The notes beneath the pieces are model-generated. The model saw only the letters and a program-made list of their open reading frames with translations. It was not told the origin of the DNA and made no database searches. From the NCBI RefSeq assembly GCF_028736035.1, contig NZ_CP117866.1, positions 9,279,001-9,343,000 of the forward strand: a DNA stretch of 64,000 bases, written 5' to 3'. Both the position numbers and the translations under genes were made by a program. The stretch comes from Streptomyces sp. T12. Lineage in GTDB: Bacteria; Actinomycetota; Actinomycetes; Streptomycetales; Streptomycetaceae. Shown here one piece after another: positions 43,650-50,994 of the stretch (the first letter of the stretch is position 1; each line of letters starts with the position of its first letter).

Positions 43650-44770
43650 GCAGCGCCTCACGTCTCGTCGACAGCGCCGAATTCGTCACCTGGCTCGAGG
43701 GATTCCGCACCTGGGCGGCCAAGGGCGCCGACGACGACGGAGCCTGGCAGACGGCCGCCGAACAGGGGCTGTTGTCGCTGACCCTGCCCGTGGAGCATGG
43801 CGGAACCGGCGCCGGACACCTCGCCACGTGCCTCGCGATGGAGGCCATGGCCGACGCGAGCGGCCGCTCCGGCCTCCCCTTCGCACTCTCCGCGCACCTG
43901 TGGGCCTGCCAGGAGCCGATCGCCGCCTTCGCGGACGCGGAGCAGCGCAGCACCTACCTGACGCCGCTCTCGTCGGGCACCGCGGTGGGCGCCTTCGCCG
44001 CCACCGAGTACGACGCAGGCTCCGACCTGCTCTCCCTGACCACCCGGGCCGAGCCGCACGGCGACGGCGGATGGCGGCTCGACGGCGCCAAGACCTTCGT
44101 GACCAACGGACCCGTCGCGGACGTCTTCCTCGTCCTCGCCAGGACGGCGGAGGGCAGCGCGCTGTCCGGACTCAGCGCGTTCCTGATCCCGCGGGAGACC
44201 CCCGGCCTGAGCGTCGGCCCGGACTTCGAGAAGGCGGGACTACCGGGGGCGCAGCTGGGCTCCCTGCGCCTCGACGACTGTGTCCTGCCCGCCTCGGCCG
44301 TCCTCGGCCCGGTCGGCGGCGGATACGCCGTCCTCATGCGCGCCATGCGCTACGAACGCGCCTTCATCCTCGCGCCGGTGCTGGGCCTGATGTCCAGGGC
44401 GCTGCGCGAGGCCGTGGAACATGTGCGCACCCGCAGCCAGTTCGGCCGGCCCCTGAGCACGTACGACACCATCCGCCGCCGCGTCGTACGGATGCATCTG
44501 AGCATCACCAGCGCCCGGGAGATCCTCCACGCGACCGCGCTGGCCGCCGACCGGGGTGAACTCGACCACGCCCGCGCCTCACTGACGAAGCTGCACGTCA
44601 GCAACGAGTTCAACGCCTTCTGCCAGGAACTTCCCGATGTGTACGGCGGATACGCGCTCTTCCCGGAGACGGGAGCCGCACAACTGATGTCGGACGCGAT
44701 CGCCAGCCGCTACTACTCGGGCACGTCCGACATGCAAATGAAGATCATCGCTGAAGGGCTGGGTTTGTGA
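43646..44770 (+). CDS. Acyl-CoA dehydrogenase-like aminoacyl-carrier oxidase (PltE-like)
   Basis: A 374-residue flavoprotein of the acyl-CoA dehydrogenase fold. It shows the family's middle domain (FAATEYDAGSDLLSL, LDGAKTFVTNGPVADVFLV) and FAD-binding C-terminal helices (TRSQFGRPLSTYD, YYSGTSDMQMKII). The Glu in LFPETGAA lies where PltE-type enzymes have the catalytic base. It overlaps the next gene, a carrier protein, and is followed by an adenylating enzyme. That triad is the proline-to-pyrrole-2-carboxyl-PCP cassette of pyoluteorin, clorobiocin and prodiginine pathways, so it probably oxidises an aminoacyl group on the carrier. Substrate identity (proline) is inferred. Confidence 0.7.
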   Translation: MSSASRLVDSAEFVTWLEGFRTWAAKGADDDGAWQTAAEQGLLSLTLPVEHGGTGAGHLATCLAMEAMADASGRSGLPFALSAHLWACQEPIAAFADAEQRSTYLTPLSSGTAVGAFAATEYDAGSDLLSLTTRAEPHGDGGWRLDGAKTFVTNGPVADVFLVLARTAEGSALSGLSAFLIPRETPGLSVGPDFEKAGLPGAQLGSLRLDDCVLPASAVLGPVGGGYAVLMRAMRYERAFILAPVLGLMSRALREAVEHVRTRSQFGRPLSTYDTIRRRVVRMHLSITSAREILHATALAADRGELDHARASLTKLHVSNEFNAFCQELPDVYGGYALFPETGAAQLMSDAIASRYYSGTSDMQMKIIAEGLGL

Positions 44771-45012
44771 TGGTGCACGATTCCGTACTGGCCACCGTGC
44801 GGACCATCGTCGCGGAGGCGGCGCCCGGACAGGAGATCGCGGACGACACTCCGCTCATCGCACGGAGGATCATCGACTCCTTGTCCCTGCTGACCGTCGT
44901 GTCCCGGCTGGAGGCGTCGCTGGACATCAAGATCGACGACACGGAGATCCTGCCGACCCACTTCGAGACCATCACGGCGATCCGCTCGTTCCTGACCGCG
45001 AAGGGGCGCTGA
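44767..45012 (+). CDS. Free-standing acyl/peptidyl carrier protein
   Basis: An 81-residue carrier protein. The Ser in RRIIDSLSLLTVV is the phosphopantetheine attachment site (D-S-L). GTG 44767 or ATG 44770 may start it; both overlap the dehydrogenase stop. It ends at 45012, overlapping the A-domain gene. It should carry the amino acid activated by the next protein while the preceding flavoprotein oxidises it. Confidence 0.85.
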   Translation: MMVHDSVLATVRTIVAEAAPGQEIADDTPLIARRIIDSLSLLTVVSRLEASLDIKIDDTEILPTHFETITAIRSFLTAKGR

Positions 45013-46571
45013 TGGCGGTCGGCACCTCCCTCAGCGACGACCTGCGGGCCGCGGCGAAGCTGCACGCGGACCGGCCGGCCGTGATCGACGGGAGCATCAC
45101 TCTCACCTACGCCGCGCTGGACGGCGCTGCGGAGGACCTCGCCCGTGCCCTGCGTGACTGCGGCGTCAGAGACGGCGACTGCGTCGTCTGGCACGGCCGC
45201 AAGTCGTCGGCCGGAGTGGCCGTGGTGCACGGCATCCTGCGCTCCGGAGCCGGATACGTACCCCTGGACCCCGACGGCCCCCTCACGCGCGCCGATCTCA
45301 TCACGCGCGCGTGCGCGCCCCGGGCCATCGTGGCCGACGGTGCGGCGCGCGCCCAGTGGGCCGAGTCTGCGCCGCATCTGCGGTGGTCCGCACTGCCCGC
45401 ACCACCGGGTGCCGACGACGGCATGTGGATCTCGATGCGCGACGGCGAGCCCCGTCCGCCGGTGCCCGATCTCGCCTATGTCCTGCACACCTCCGGGAGC
45501 ACAGGTGTCCCCAAGGGCGTCGTGCACACGCACGCGAGCGCGTCGGCCTTCGTCGACTGGGCGGTGGACGAACTCGCGCTGACCCCTTCCGACGTCGTCA
45601 TCAACTCCGCCCCGCTCCACTTCGACCCCACCACCCTGCACCTGTTCGCCGCGGTCAGGTCGGGGGCGGCGGTGGCCCTGATGCCCGCGGAGGCGGCGCC
45701 CTTTCCCGCCGCGTACATCGACTTCTGCCACCGGACCGGCGGCACCGTCTGGTACGCGGTGACCTCCACCCTGGTGTGGCTGGTGCGCCACGGAACGAAA
45801 CTCCTGCCCCGGCTCTCCGGACTGCGCGCGGCGGTCACCGGCGGCGAGGTGCTGCACCCGGAGGATGTGAACACCCTGGCCGCGGCCCTTCCGGGCATGC
45901 GGCTGCTGAACGTGTACGGCCCCACCGAGAGCAACGTCTGCACCTTCCACGAGATCAAGCCTCCATTGCAGCCGGACGACCAAGTCCCCATCGGCCGTGT
46001 GCTGCCCGGCGCGCAGGTGCTGGTGGCGGACGAGGGGCTGACTGCCGTACCGCCGGGGCAGCCGGGGCAACTGCTGGTGCGCGGTGCCATGTTGATGACC
46101 GGATACCTGGACGCCGAGCAGACCGCCCGCTCGATGGTGCGCACCGCGGACGGCCGGGAGTGGTATGCGAGCGGGGACCAGGTGTACGAGGATCCCGCGG
46201 GTGAGCTGCGGTTCATCGGCCGGCTGGACGCGCAGATCAAGTCGCGTGGCTATCGGGTCGAACTGGGCGAGGTGGAACGGGCCGCACGCCGGTGCACCGG
46301 CATCCAGGAGTGCGTGGCGGTCGCGACACCCGACGCCGTCTTCAGCAACCTGATCACCGCTTTCGTCACCGCGCGGGACGAGACGGCCGCGCGGCTGCTG
46401 CCGACGCGCCTGACCGAGTTCCTGCCGCCGTACATGCTGCCCCGGCACGTCGTCCTGGTCGACGGCGAACTACCCCGTCTGAGCAACGGGAAAGTCGACC
46501 GGAAATCACTGACGGACATGGCCGCTTCCCCCGAGTTGTCGATGATGAACGGATTCACGATCTTCAGCTAG
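45012..46571 (+). CDS. Free-standing amino-acid-adenylating enzyme (prolyl-AMP-ligase-like)
   Basis: A 519-residue stand-alone A domain. Core motifs: LHTSGSTGVPKGV (A3), FDPTTLHLFAAV (A4, with Asp for the amino group), NVYGPTESNVCTFHE (A5), YASGDQV (A7), GRLDAQIKSRGYRVELGEVE (A8) and NGKVDRKSL (A10 Lys). The GPTE-SNVC-F context and VWYAV resemble PltF/RedM-type prolyl ligases. My own alignment of specificity positions gives D,P,L,A,V,G,V,V,C,K, which is not a perfect match to any I know. Together with the dehydrogenase and carrier protein it makes a loading and oxidation unit. Proline is the best guess. Confidence 0.75.
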   Translation: MAVGTSLSDDLRAAAKLHADRPAVIDGSITLTYAALDGAAEDLARALRDCGVRDGDCVVWHGRKSSAGVAVVHGILRSGAGYVPLDPDGPLTRADLITRACAPRAIVADGAARAQWAESAPHLRWSALPAPPGADDGMWISMRDGEPRPPVPDLAYVLHTSGSTGVPKGVVHTHASASAFVDWAVDELALTPSDVVINSAPLHFDPTTLHLFAAVRSGAAVALMPAEAAPFPAAYIDFCHRTGGTVWYAVTSTLVWLVRHGTKLLPRLSGLRAAVTGGEVLHPEDVNTLAAALPGMRLLNVYGPTESNVCTFHEIKPPLQPDDQVPIGRVLPGAQVLVADEGLTAVPPGQPGQLLVRGAMLMTGYLDAEQTARSMVRTADGREWYASGDQVYEDPAGELRFIGRLDAQIKSRGYRVELGEVERAARRCTGIQECVAVATPDAVFSNLITAFVTARDETAARLLPTRLTEFLPPYMLPRHVVLVDGELPRLSNGKVDRKSLTDMAASPELSMMNGFTIFS

Positions 46572-46587
46572 AGGAAGGCGCGCGATC

Positions 46588-47865
46588 ATGACCGTGTCTG
46601 CCGACCAGGGCAGGGCCGAACCCGAGTCCGAGGTCCTGCGGGTCCCCGACTTCAAACGGCTGTGGTTCGCGAACGGGTTCAGGTTCTCCGCCGCCGAAGT
46701 GGCGAGCTTCGCCCTCCCCCTCACCGCCGTGACCCTGCTGCATGCGAATCCGTTCGAAGTGAGTCTGGTCTTCGTCTTCAGCCGACTCGGCTACCTCCTG
46801 GTCGGCCTGCCCGCCGGTGTGTGGGTCGACCGGTGGAACCGTAAGGCGGTCCTGCTGTGGTCCGATCTCCTCTACGCCGTCAGCTTCGCCAGCATCCCGT
46901 TCGCCTACGCCTTCGACGCCCTGACAGTGCCGCATCTAGTGGCGGTGGCCTTCGCCGGAAGCCTGACGGGGGTGTTCTTCGACGTGGCGCACAACAGCGT
47001 GCTGCCGCAACTGCTGCCGAAACGGCAGATAGCCAACGCCAATGCGCGACTGCAGACCTCCTCCAACGCGATCATGGCGGTCTCTCCCGGCGCGGCCGGT
47101 CTGCTGACCCGGGCCGTCCCCGCGCCCTTGCTGTACCTGTTCGCCGTCGGCTGCCATCTGCTCTCCGCCCTGCTGGTCAAGGGCATCCACCCGGCCGAAC
47201 CCGACACCCAAGGCCCGCTGGAGAAAAGGAACTTCCGCCGTGAGGTCATCGACGGCCTCCGCGTGCTGTTCCGCCAGCCTCTGCTACGCCTGATCGTGTG
47301 CCAGGCGGCCCTGAACAACCTCGGCGCCGGCATTATGCTGTCGATGCTGCCGGTCTTCCTCCTTGAGGAGATCGGCGTCACCGCCTGGGTCTACGGACTG
47401 CTGTCCACGCTCGGCGCGGTGGCCGGGGTGGTGGCCTCGTTGCTCTGCCCGCGGCTGCGGCGCCGGTTCGGCGAGATCCGCATGACGATGGTCTTCTCGG
47501 CCCTGGCGCCCTTCGCACTGCTGGCCGCGCCCTTGGGCGCGATCTTTCGCGGCGCGGCCGTCCCGCTGGTCGCCACGGCTCAGATCCTCATTGGCTTCGT
47601 GGTGGTGGGCCGCGCCGTGGCCGTCGCCGGGCTACGCGCACGGGTCACCCCGCTCGCCTACATGGGGCGCGTTACGGCGGCCAACGGCGTGGTCACCCAG
47701 GGGGCGACACCACTCGGCGGACTGCTCGGCGGAGTCATCGCCGGCACCTGGTCGACCACGGTCGCCTTGTGGGCCGGTGTCCTCGTGACCGCCGTTCCGG
47801 TTGTGGTGCTGCTGCGTTCGCCGCTTCGCTCCCACCGGACGCTCCCTGCGGAGTGGGAGGTCTGA
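46588..47865 (+). CDS. MFS transporter (exporter) 1
   Basis: A 425-residue protein with twelve predicted helices. RVPDFKRLWFANGFRFSA and AGVWVDRWNRKAVLL are typical of the DHA3/enterobactin-exporter-like MFS group, with the loop 2-3 motif. AGAGGAAGG precedes the ATG. Position inside the biosynthetic operon suggests export of product and self-protection. A second, similar transporter is encoded at 59160. Confidence 0.85.
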   Translation: MTVSADQGRAEPESEVLRVPDFKRLWFANGFRFSAAEVASFALPLTAVTLLHANPFEVSLVFVFSRLGYLLVGLPAGVWVDRWNRKAVLLWSDLLYAVSFASIPFAYAFDALTVPHLVAVAFAGSLTGVFFDVAHNSVLPQLLPKRQIANANARLQTSSNAIMAVSPGAAGLLTRAVPAPLLYLFAVGCHLLSALLVKGIHPAEPDTQGPLEKRNFRREVIDGLRVLFRQPLLRLIVCQAALNNLGAGIMLSMLPVFLLEEIGVTAWVYGLLSTLGAVAGVVASLLCPRLRRRFGEIRMTMVFSALAPFALLAAPLGAIFRGAAVPLVATAQILIGFVVVGRAVAVAGLRARVTPLAYMGRVTAANGVVTQGATPLGGLLGGVIAGTWSTTVALWAGVLVTAVPVVVLLRSPLRSHRTLPAEWEV

Positions 47866-47933
47866 GCTCCAGTCGCCTGTGCGCCGCCCTCCACCGAGAC
47901 CAGCACCTTCTCCGACCACGCGGGAGACACACC

Positions 47934-48689
47934 GTGAGCCTTCACCCCCCCACCCTCGATCTCGCCCCCGGCGGGGACCCGTTCGGGAACGCCGTCCTGG
48001 AGGTGTGGGAGGCCGGTCCCCGCCCGGGCGTCTCTCACGAGATCATCGAACGGGACGACGGCCTGATCACCGTCAATGACGTCTACCGGTACTTCGCGCC
48101 GTTCGCCGAGTGGGGCCCCCTGGAGCAGCAGCTCTGCGAACGGGCGGCGCACCGGGTGCTCGACGTGGGGTGCGGCCCCGGCCGGCACGCCAGTCATCTG
48201 CTGGCCCAGGGGCACGAGGTCGTCGGTATCGAGCCCTCGCCCGGCGCCGCCGCGGTGGCCCGCGCGCGAGGGGTGGACGTGCGGACCGGCTCGGCAGAGA
48301 GCCTCGAACCCGCCCTCGGCGCCTTCGACACCGTCCTGCTCGGCGGGCAGAACATCGGACTGCTGGGGAGCCGCGAGAAGGCGGGGGACGTGCTGCGGCG
48401 ACTGGCCCGCGTGACCCGTCCCGGCGGATCGCTGCTGGGCGTGAGCGTCGATCCGTACACCCTGACGAGTCAATGGAACCGTGCCTACCAGGAGAAGAAC
48501 CGTGCCGCAGGCCGGCTGGCCGGACAACAGCGGCTGCGTATCAGGGACGGTGTCGCGTCGACCCCCTGGTTCGACTACCTCTACGTGTCCGGGGCGGAGC
48601 TGCGGGAGCTGGCCGACGGCACGCCGTGGCGGCTCCACGAACTCGTTCCGCACGGCAAACAGTACCTGGCACACCTCATAAGGAGCTGA
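47934..48689 (+). CDS. SAM-dependent methyltransferase
   Basis: A 251-residue class I methyltransferase. Motif I is VLDVGCGPGRHASHLL, the acidic end of strand 2 is VVGIEPSP, and TVLLGGQNIGLLG is near motif IV. GTG start with GGGAGA upstream, 68 bases after the transporter. Whether it acts on C, N or O cannot be read. It ends four bases before the next gene. Confidence 0.8.
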   Translation: MSLHPPTLDLAPGGDPFGNAVLEVWEAGPRPGVSHEIIERDDGLITVNDVYRYFAPFAEWGPLEQQLCERAAHRVLDVGCGPGRHASHLLAQGHEVVGIEPSPGAAAVARARGVDVRTGSAESLEPALGAFDTVLLGGQNIGLLGSREKAGDVLRRLARVTRPGGSLLGVSVDPYTLTSQWNRAYQEKNRAAGRLAGQQRLRIRDGVASTPWFDYLYVSGAELRELADGTPWRLHELVPHGKQYLAHLIRS

Positions 48690-48692
48690 CGC

Positions 48693-49619
48693 ATGACTGC
48701 ACTTGACCAGGGCGTTCTGGAGAAGGCCGCGGCGGAATACGCCGAACAGGGCTTCTCCATCATCCGCAACGTGGTGCCACCGGACCTCCTGGACGAGGCG
48801 CGCGCCCACGTCGACTGGCTCACCCGCAAGTACCCGGACCTGCGCCCCGAGCACTTCCACCATCCCCTGATCCGCAACGACGCCTTCTGGGCACGGCTGG
48901 TCTCGGACCCCCGCCTGGTGGACATCGCGGAGTACTTCCTCGGCCCGGACCTGGCGTGCTTCACGGCCCACTACATCTGCAAGCCCCCTTACGACGGGCA
49001 ACCGGTGCTGTGGCACCAGGACGGCGCCTACTGGACGCTGAGCCCGATGGAGGCGCTGACGGTATGGATGGCCGTCGACGAGAGCACCACGGAGAACGGT
49101 TGCCTGCGCATGATCCCGGGCAGCCACGTCCTGCCGCTGCACAAACCGTCCGCCCGCACGGACGAAGCCAACATGCTGTTCTCCGCCGCCGACGAGGCCC
49201 TGGTGCGGGAGTGGGCCGAGGAGCGGGGCATCGTGGACATCGAGCTCCAGCCGGGCGACGTCTCGATCCACCATCCCCAGCTGCTGCACTGTTCGGAGGC
49301 GAACACCTCCGCCAAGCGACGGTGCGGGCTCGACATCGGCTACATATCGACGACCACGCGGATCCACAGCGAGGGGCTGTACCTCGACCCGCTGCTGGTA
49401 CGCGGAGCGGACGCGGCCGGCCTCAACAGCTACCGTCCGTTCCCCGCCTACCGGGAGGACGAGACGATTCCTTTCACGGGTCAGGACGAGTGGAACGAGA
49501 ACGTGGCCGGGCGCAACGAGGCGCTGCCCCCGCGTCTGCGTGCCCTTCCCGAAGAGACCCCGATCGAGACGACCCGGCGGATGATCGACCGCTTGCGCGA
49601 AGGAACGGTGAAGCGCTGA
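48693..49619 (+). CDS. Phytanoyl-CoA-dioxygenase-type Fe(II)/2OG oxygenase
   Basis: A 308-residue non-haem iron oxygenase of the PhyH family. LWHQDGAYW supplies His and Asp of the facial triad, and SIHHPQLLHCSE the distal His; RRCGLDIGY has the Arg that binds 2-oxoglutarate. PhyH enzymes in such clusters hydroxylate free or carrier-bound amino acids or fatty acyl chains. Last gene of the forward operon, with a very strong terminator behind it. Confidence 0.85.
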   Translation: MTALDQGVLEKAAAEYAEQGFSIIRNVVPPDLLDEARAHVDWLTRKYPDLRPEHFHHPLIRNDAFWARLVSDPRLVDIAEYFLGPDLACFTAHYICKPPYDGQPVLWHQDGAYWTLSPMEALTVWMAVDESTTENGCLRMIPGSHVLPLHKPSARTDEANMLFSAADEALVREWAEERGIVDIELQPGDVSIHHPQLLHCSEANTSAKRRCGLDIGYISTTTRIHSEGLYLDPLLVRGADAAGLNSYRPFPAYREDETIPFTGQDEWNENVAGRNEALPPRLRALPEETPIETTRRMIDRLREGTVKR

Positions 49620-49632
49620 TCCGCGTCGCGTT

Positions 49633-49688
49633 CCCCGACCGGCCGTCGGCCCGCCGCGAGTGAGCGGCGGGCCGACGGCCGGTCGGGG
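49633..49688. terminator. Bidirectional terminator between convergent genes
   Basis: A perfect 25-bp stem (49633-49657 with 49664-49688) with a 6-nt loop. It separates the PhyH gene (plus) from the JmjC gene (minus) and starts 13 bases past the PhyH stop. Confidence 0.9.
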
Positions 49689-49691
49689 GCA

Positions 49692-50627
49692 TCAGTTCGG
49701 GCTGTCGCTCCGCACCGAACCGCTGTCGGCCCGGAAGGAGGAGATGAGCTCCGCCGCGAGAGCCTGCGGCTGCGCACCACCGAGGGACTCCTGGAGCCCT
49801 TCGATCAGCCCGGCGAGCCGCTCCACGGCCGCCTGGTGCCCGGCGTCGTTTCCGACAGCCACACCGTAGGCGAATTCCCGCCAGTCGGGAGCGCCGAGCA
49901 ACTTCTCCTCCAGGGCACGGCTGAACACCCGGGCCCAATGGGGTCCCTTGACGACAAGGTTCAACTGCATGCACGGGCCGGTCGCGTACGTCTCGTGCCA
50001 CCAGCCGCGGGGCAGGAACAGCAGTCCGCCCGCCTCCATGACGATCTCCCGTGCGTCGTCCGGCATACGCTCGGGGAACGGGGCGTGCGCGTACGTCAGT
50101 TGACGCTCGTCGGCCTGCTTGCGGCCGCGGGCGAAGCACATCGCCGTCTGGTTCTCGATGCTCTCGTTGGGTGCCAGCCGCCAGCGCTTGGAGCCGGACA
50201 GCAGCAGTGCGAAGTTGACGTCGAAGTCGCTGTGCATGGGGACGCCGCTCGTCCCGGTCGAGCAGAAGATCTCGCAGGACATTGCGCTGCTCGGAAGGCC
50301 CAGTTGGCGTGATGCCGCGGCGATCAGGTCGTCGAGTCCCGCAAAGTCCCGCTCCACATGGCGCATGTAGCAGGTGAACCCGGCCCGGTACATGGGCAGC
50401 GCGTCCTTTCCGCGGGGCACCCGGGCGTGCGGTCCGTTTCGACGGATCAGTGAAACCGTGTTCCCGAAGGACTCCAGAACCCGTTCCGCATCGATCAGTT
50501 CCGGTGCCGCCCGAAGAAGTTCGTCGGGAAGTTCCCGCCCTGGTCCGACATACGGGGTGTCCGGCCAGTGGGCCGCGAAGAACTGCTCGGGGGTGAGCGG
50601 AGCGATGAAGTCTGCGAACAGCGGCAT
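49692..50627 (-). CDS. JmjC/cupin-type Fe(II)/2OG hydroxylase
   Basis: A 311-residue protein of the JmjC (cupin_8-like) family. PMHSDFDVNFALL supplies His-x-Asp, LFLPRGWWHETYA the second His, and Lys/Thr for 2-oxoglutarate is near LLSGSKRWRLA. Such enzymes hydroxylate amino-acid side chains or carrier-bound residues. The ATG at 50627 has AGGAGG upstream; the open frame further upstream is not used. It is transcribed against the rest, from the divergent promoter region shared with the PKS gene. Confidence 0.8.
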   Translation of the reverse strand: MPLFADFIAPLTPEQFFAAHWPDTPYVGPGRELPDELLRAAPELIDAERVLESFGNTVSLIRRNGPHARVPRGKDALPMYRAGFTCYMRHVERDFAGLDDLIAAASRQLGLPSSAMSCEIFCSTGTSGVPMHSDFDVNFALLLSGSKRWRLAPNESIENQTAMCFARGRKQADERQLTYAHAPFPERMPDDAREIVMEAGGLLFLPRGWWHETYATGPCMQLNLVVKGPHWARVFSRALEEKLLGAPDWREFAYGVAVGNDAGHQAAVERLAGLIEGLQESLGGAQPQALAAELISSFRADSGSVRSDSPN

Positions 50628-50994
50628 TCTTCCTCCGAAAGCAGAGTGCGAAAACAGAGGCCGATGCGAAGAGCATCCGGCGCGGATGTACGGGCGATTG
50701 AGGAGCTCGGGCAACCGGGTGAGAAACCTGATGAGAAACCCGAAGGGAGCGGCCCCCGGCCCTCTCCGGCGATGCCGTGGCGGCAGCCTGCCACCGCTCC
50801 GCCATCCGTCCCGCAACGTCCTCCAGCACCATACCCACCGGCTCTGAGGCTCGCGATTCGCCGAAGGACCGCAATTCCCGGGCGAGTCGTCGGCGACCTT
50901 CCTTTTCCCAAGGCCCGAAAGGTAGTGTGGGCGATATCAAGACACGTTGATGGAATCATCAAGTTGGTCTCTCCGTAAAGGGGTTGGGTGATCA
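50628..50994. promoter_or_regulatory. Divergent promoter region, JmjC gene and PKS gene
   Basis: A 367-bp gap between two diverging starts. It should contain both promoters. An AT-richer patch with ATATCAAGACACGTTGATGG around 50935-50955 and a GATGGAATCATC imperfect palindrome (50949-50960) are the likeliest control elements. No clear -35/-10 pair is evident. Confidence 0.4.
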
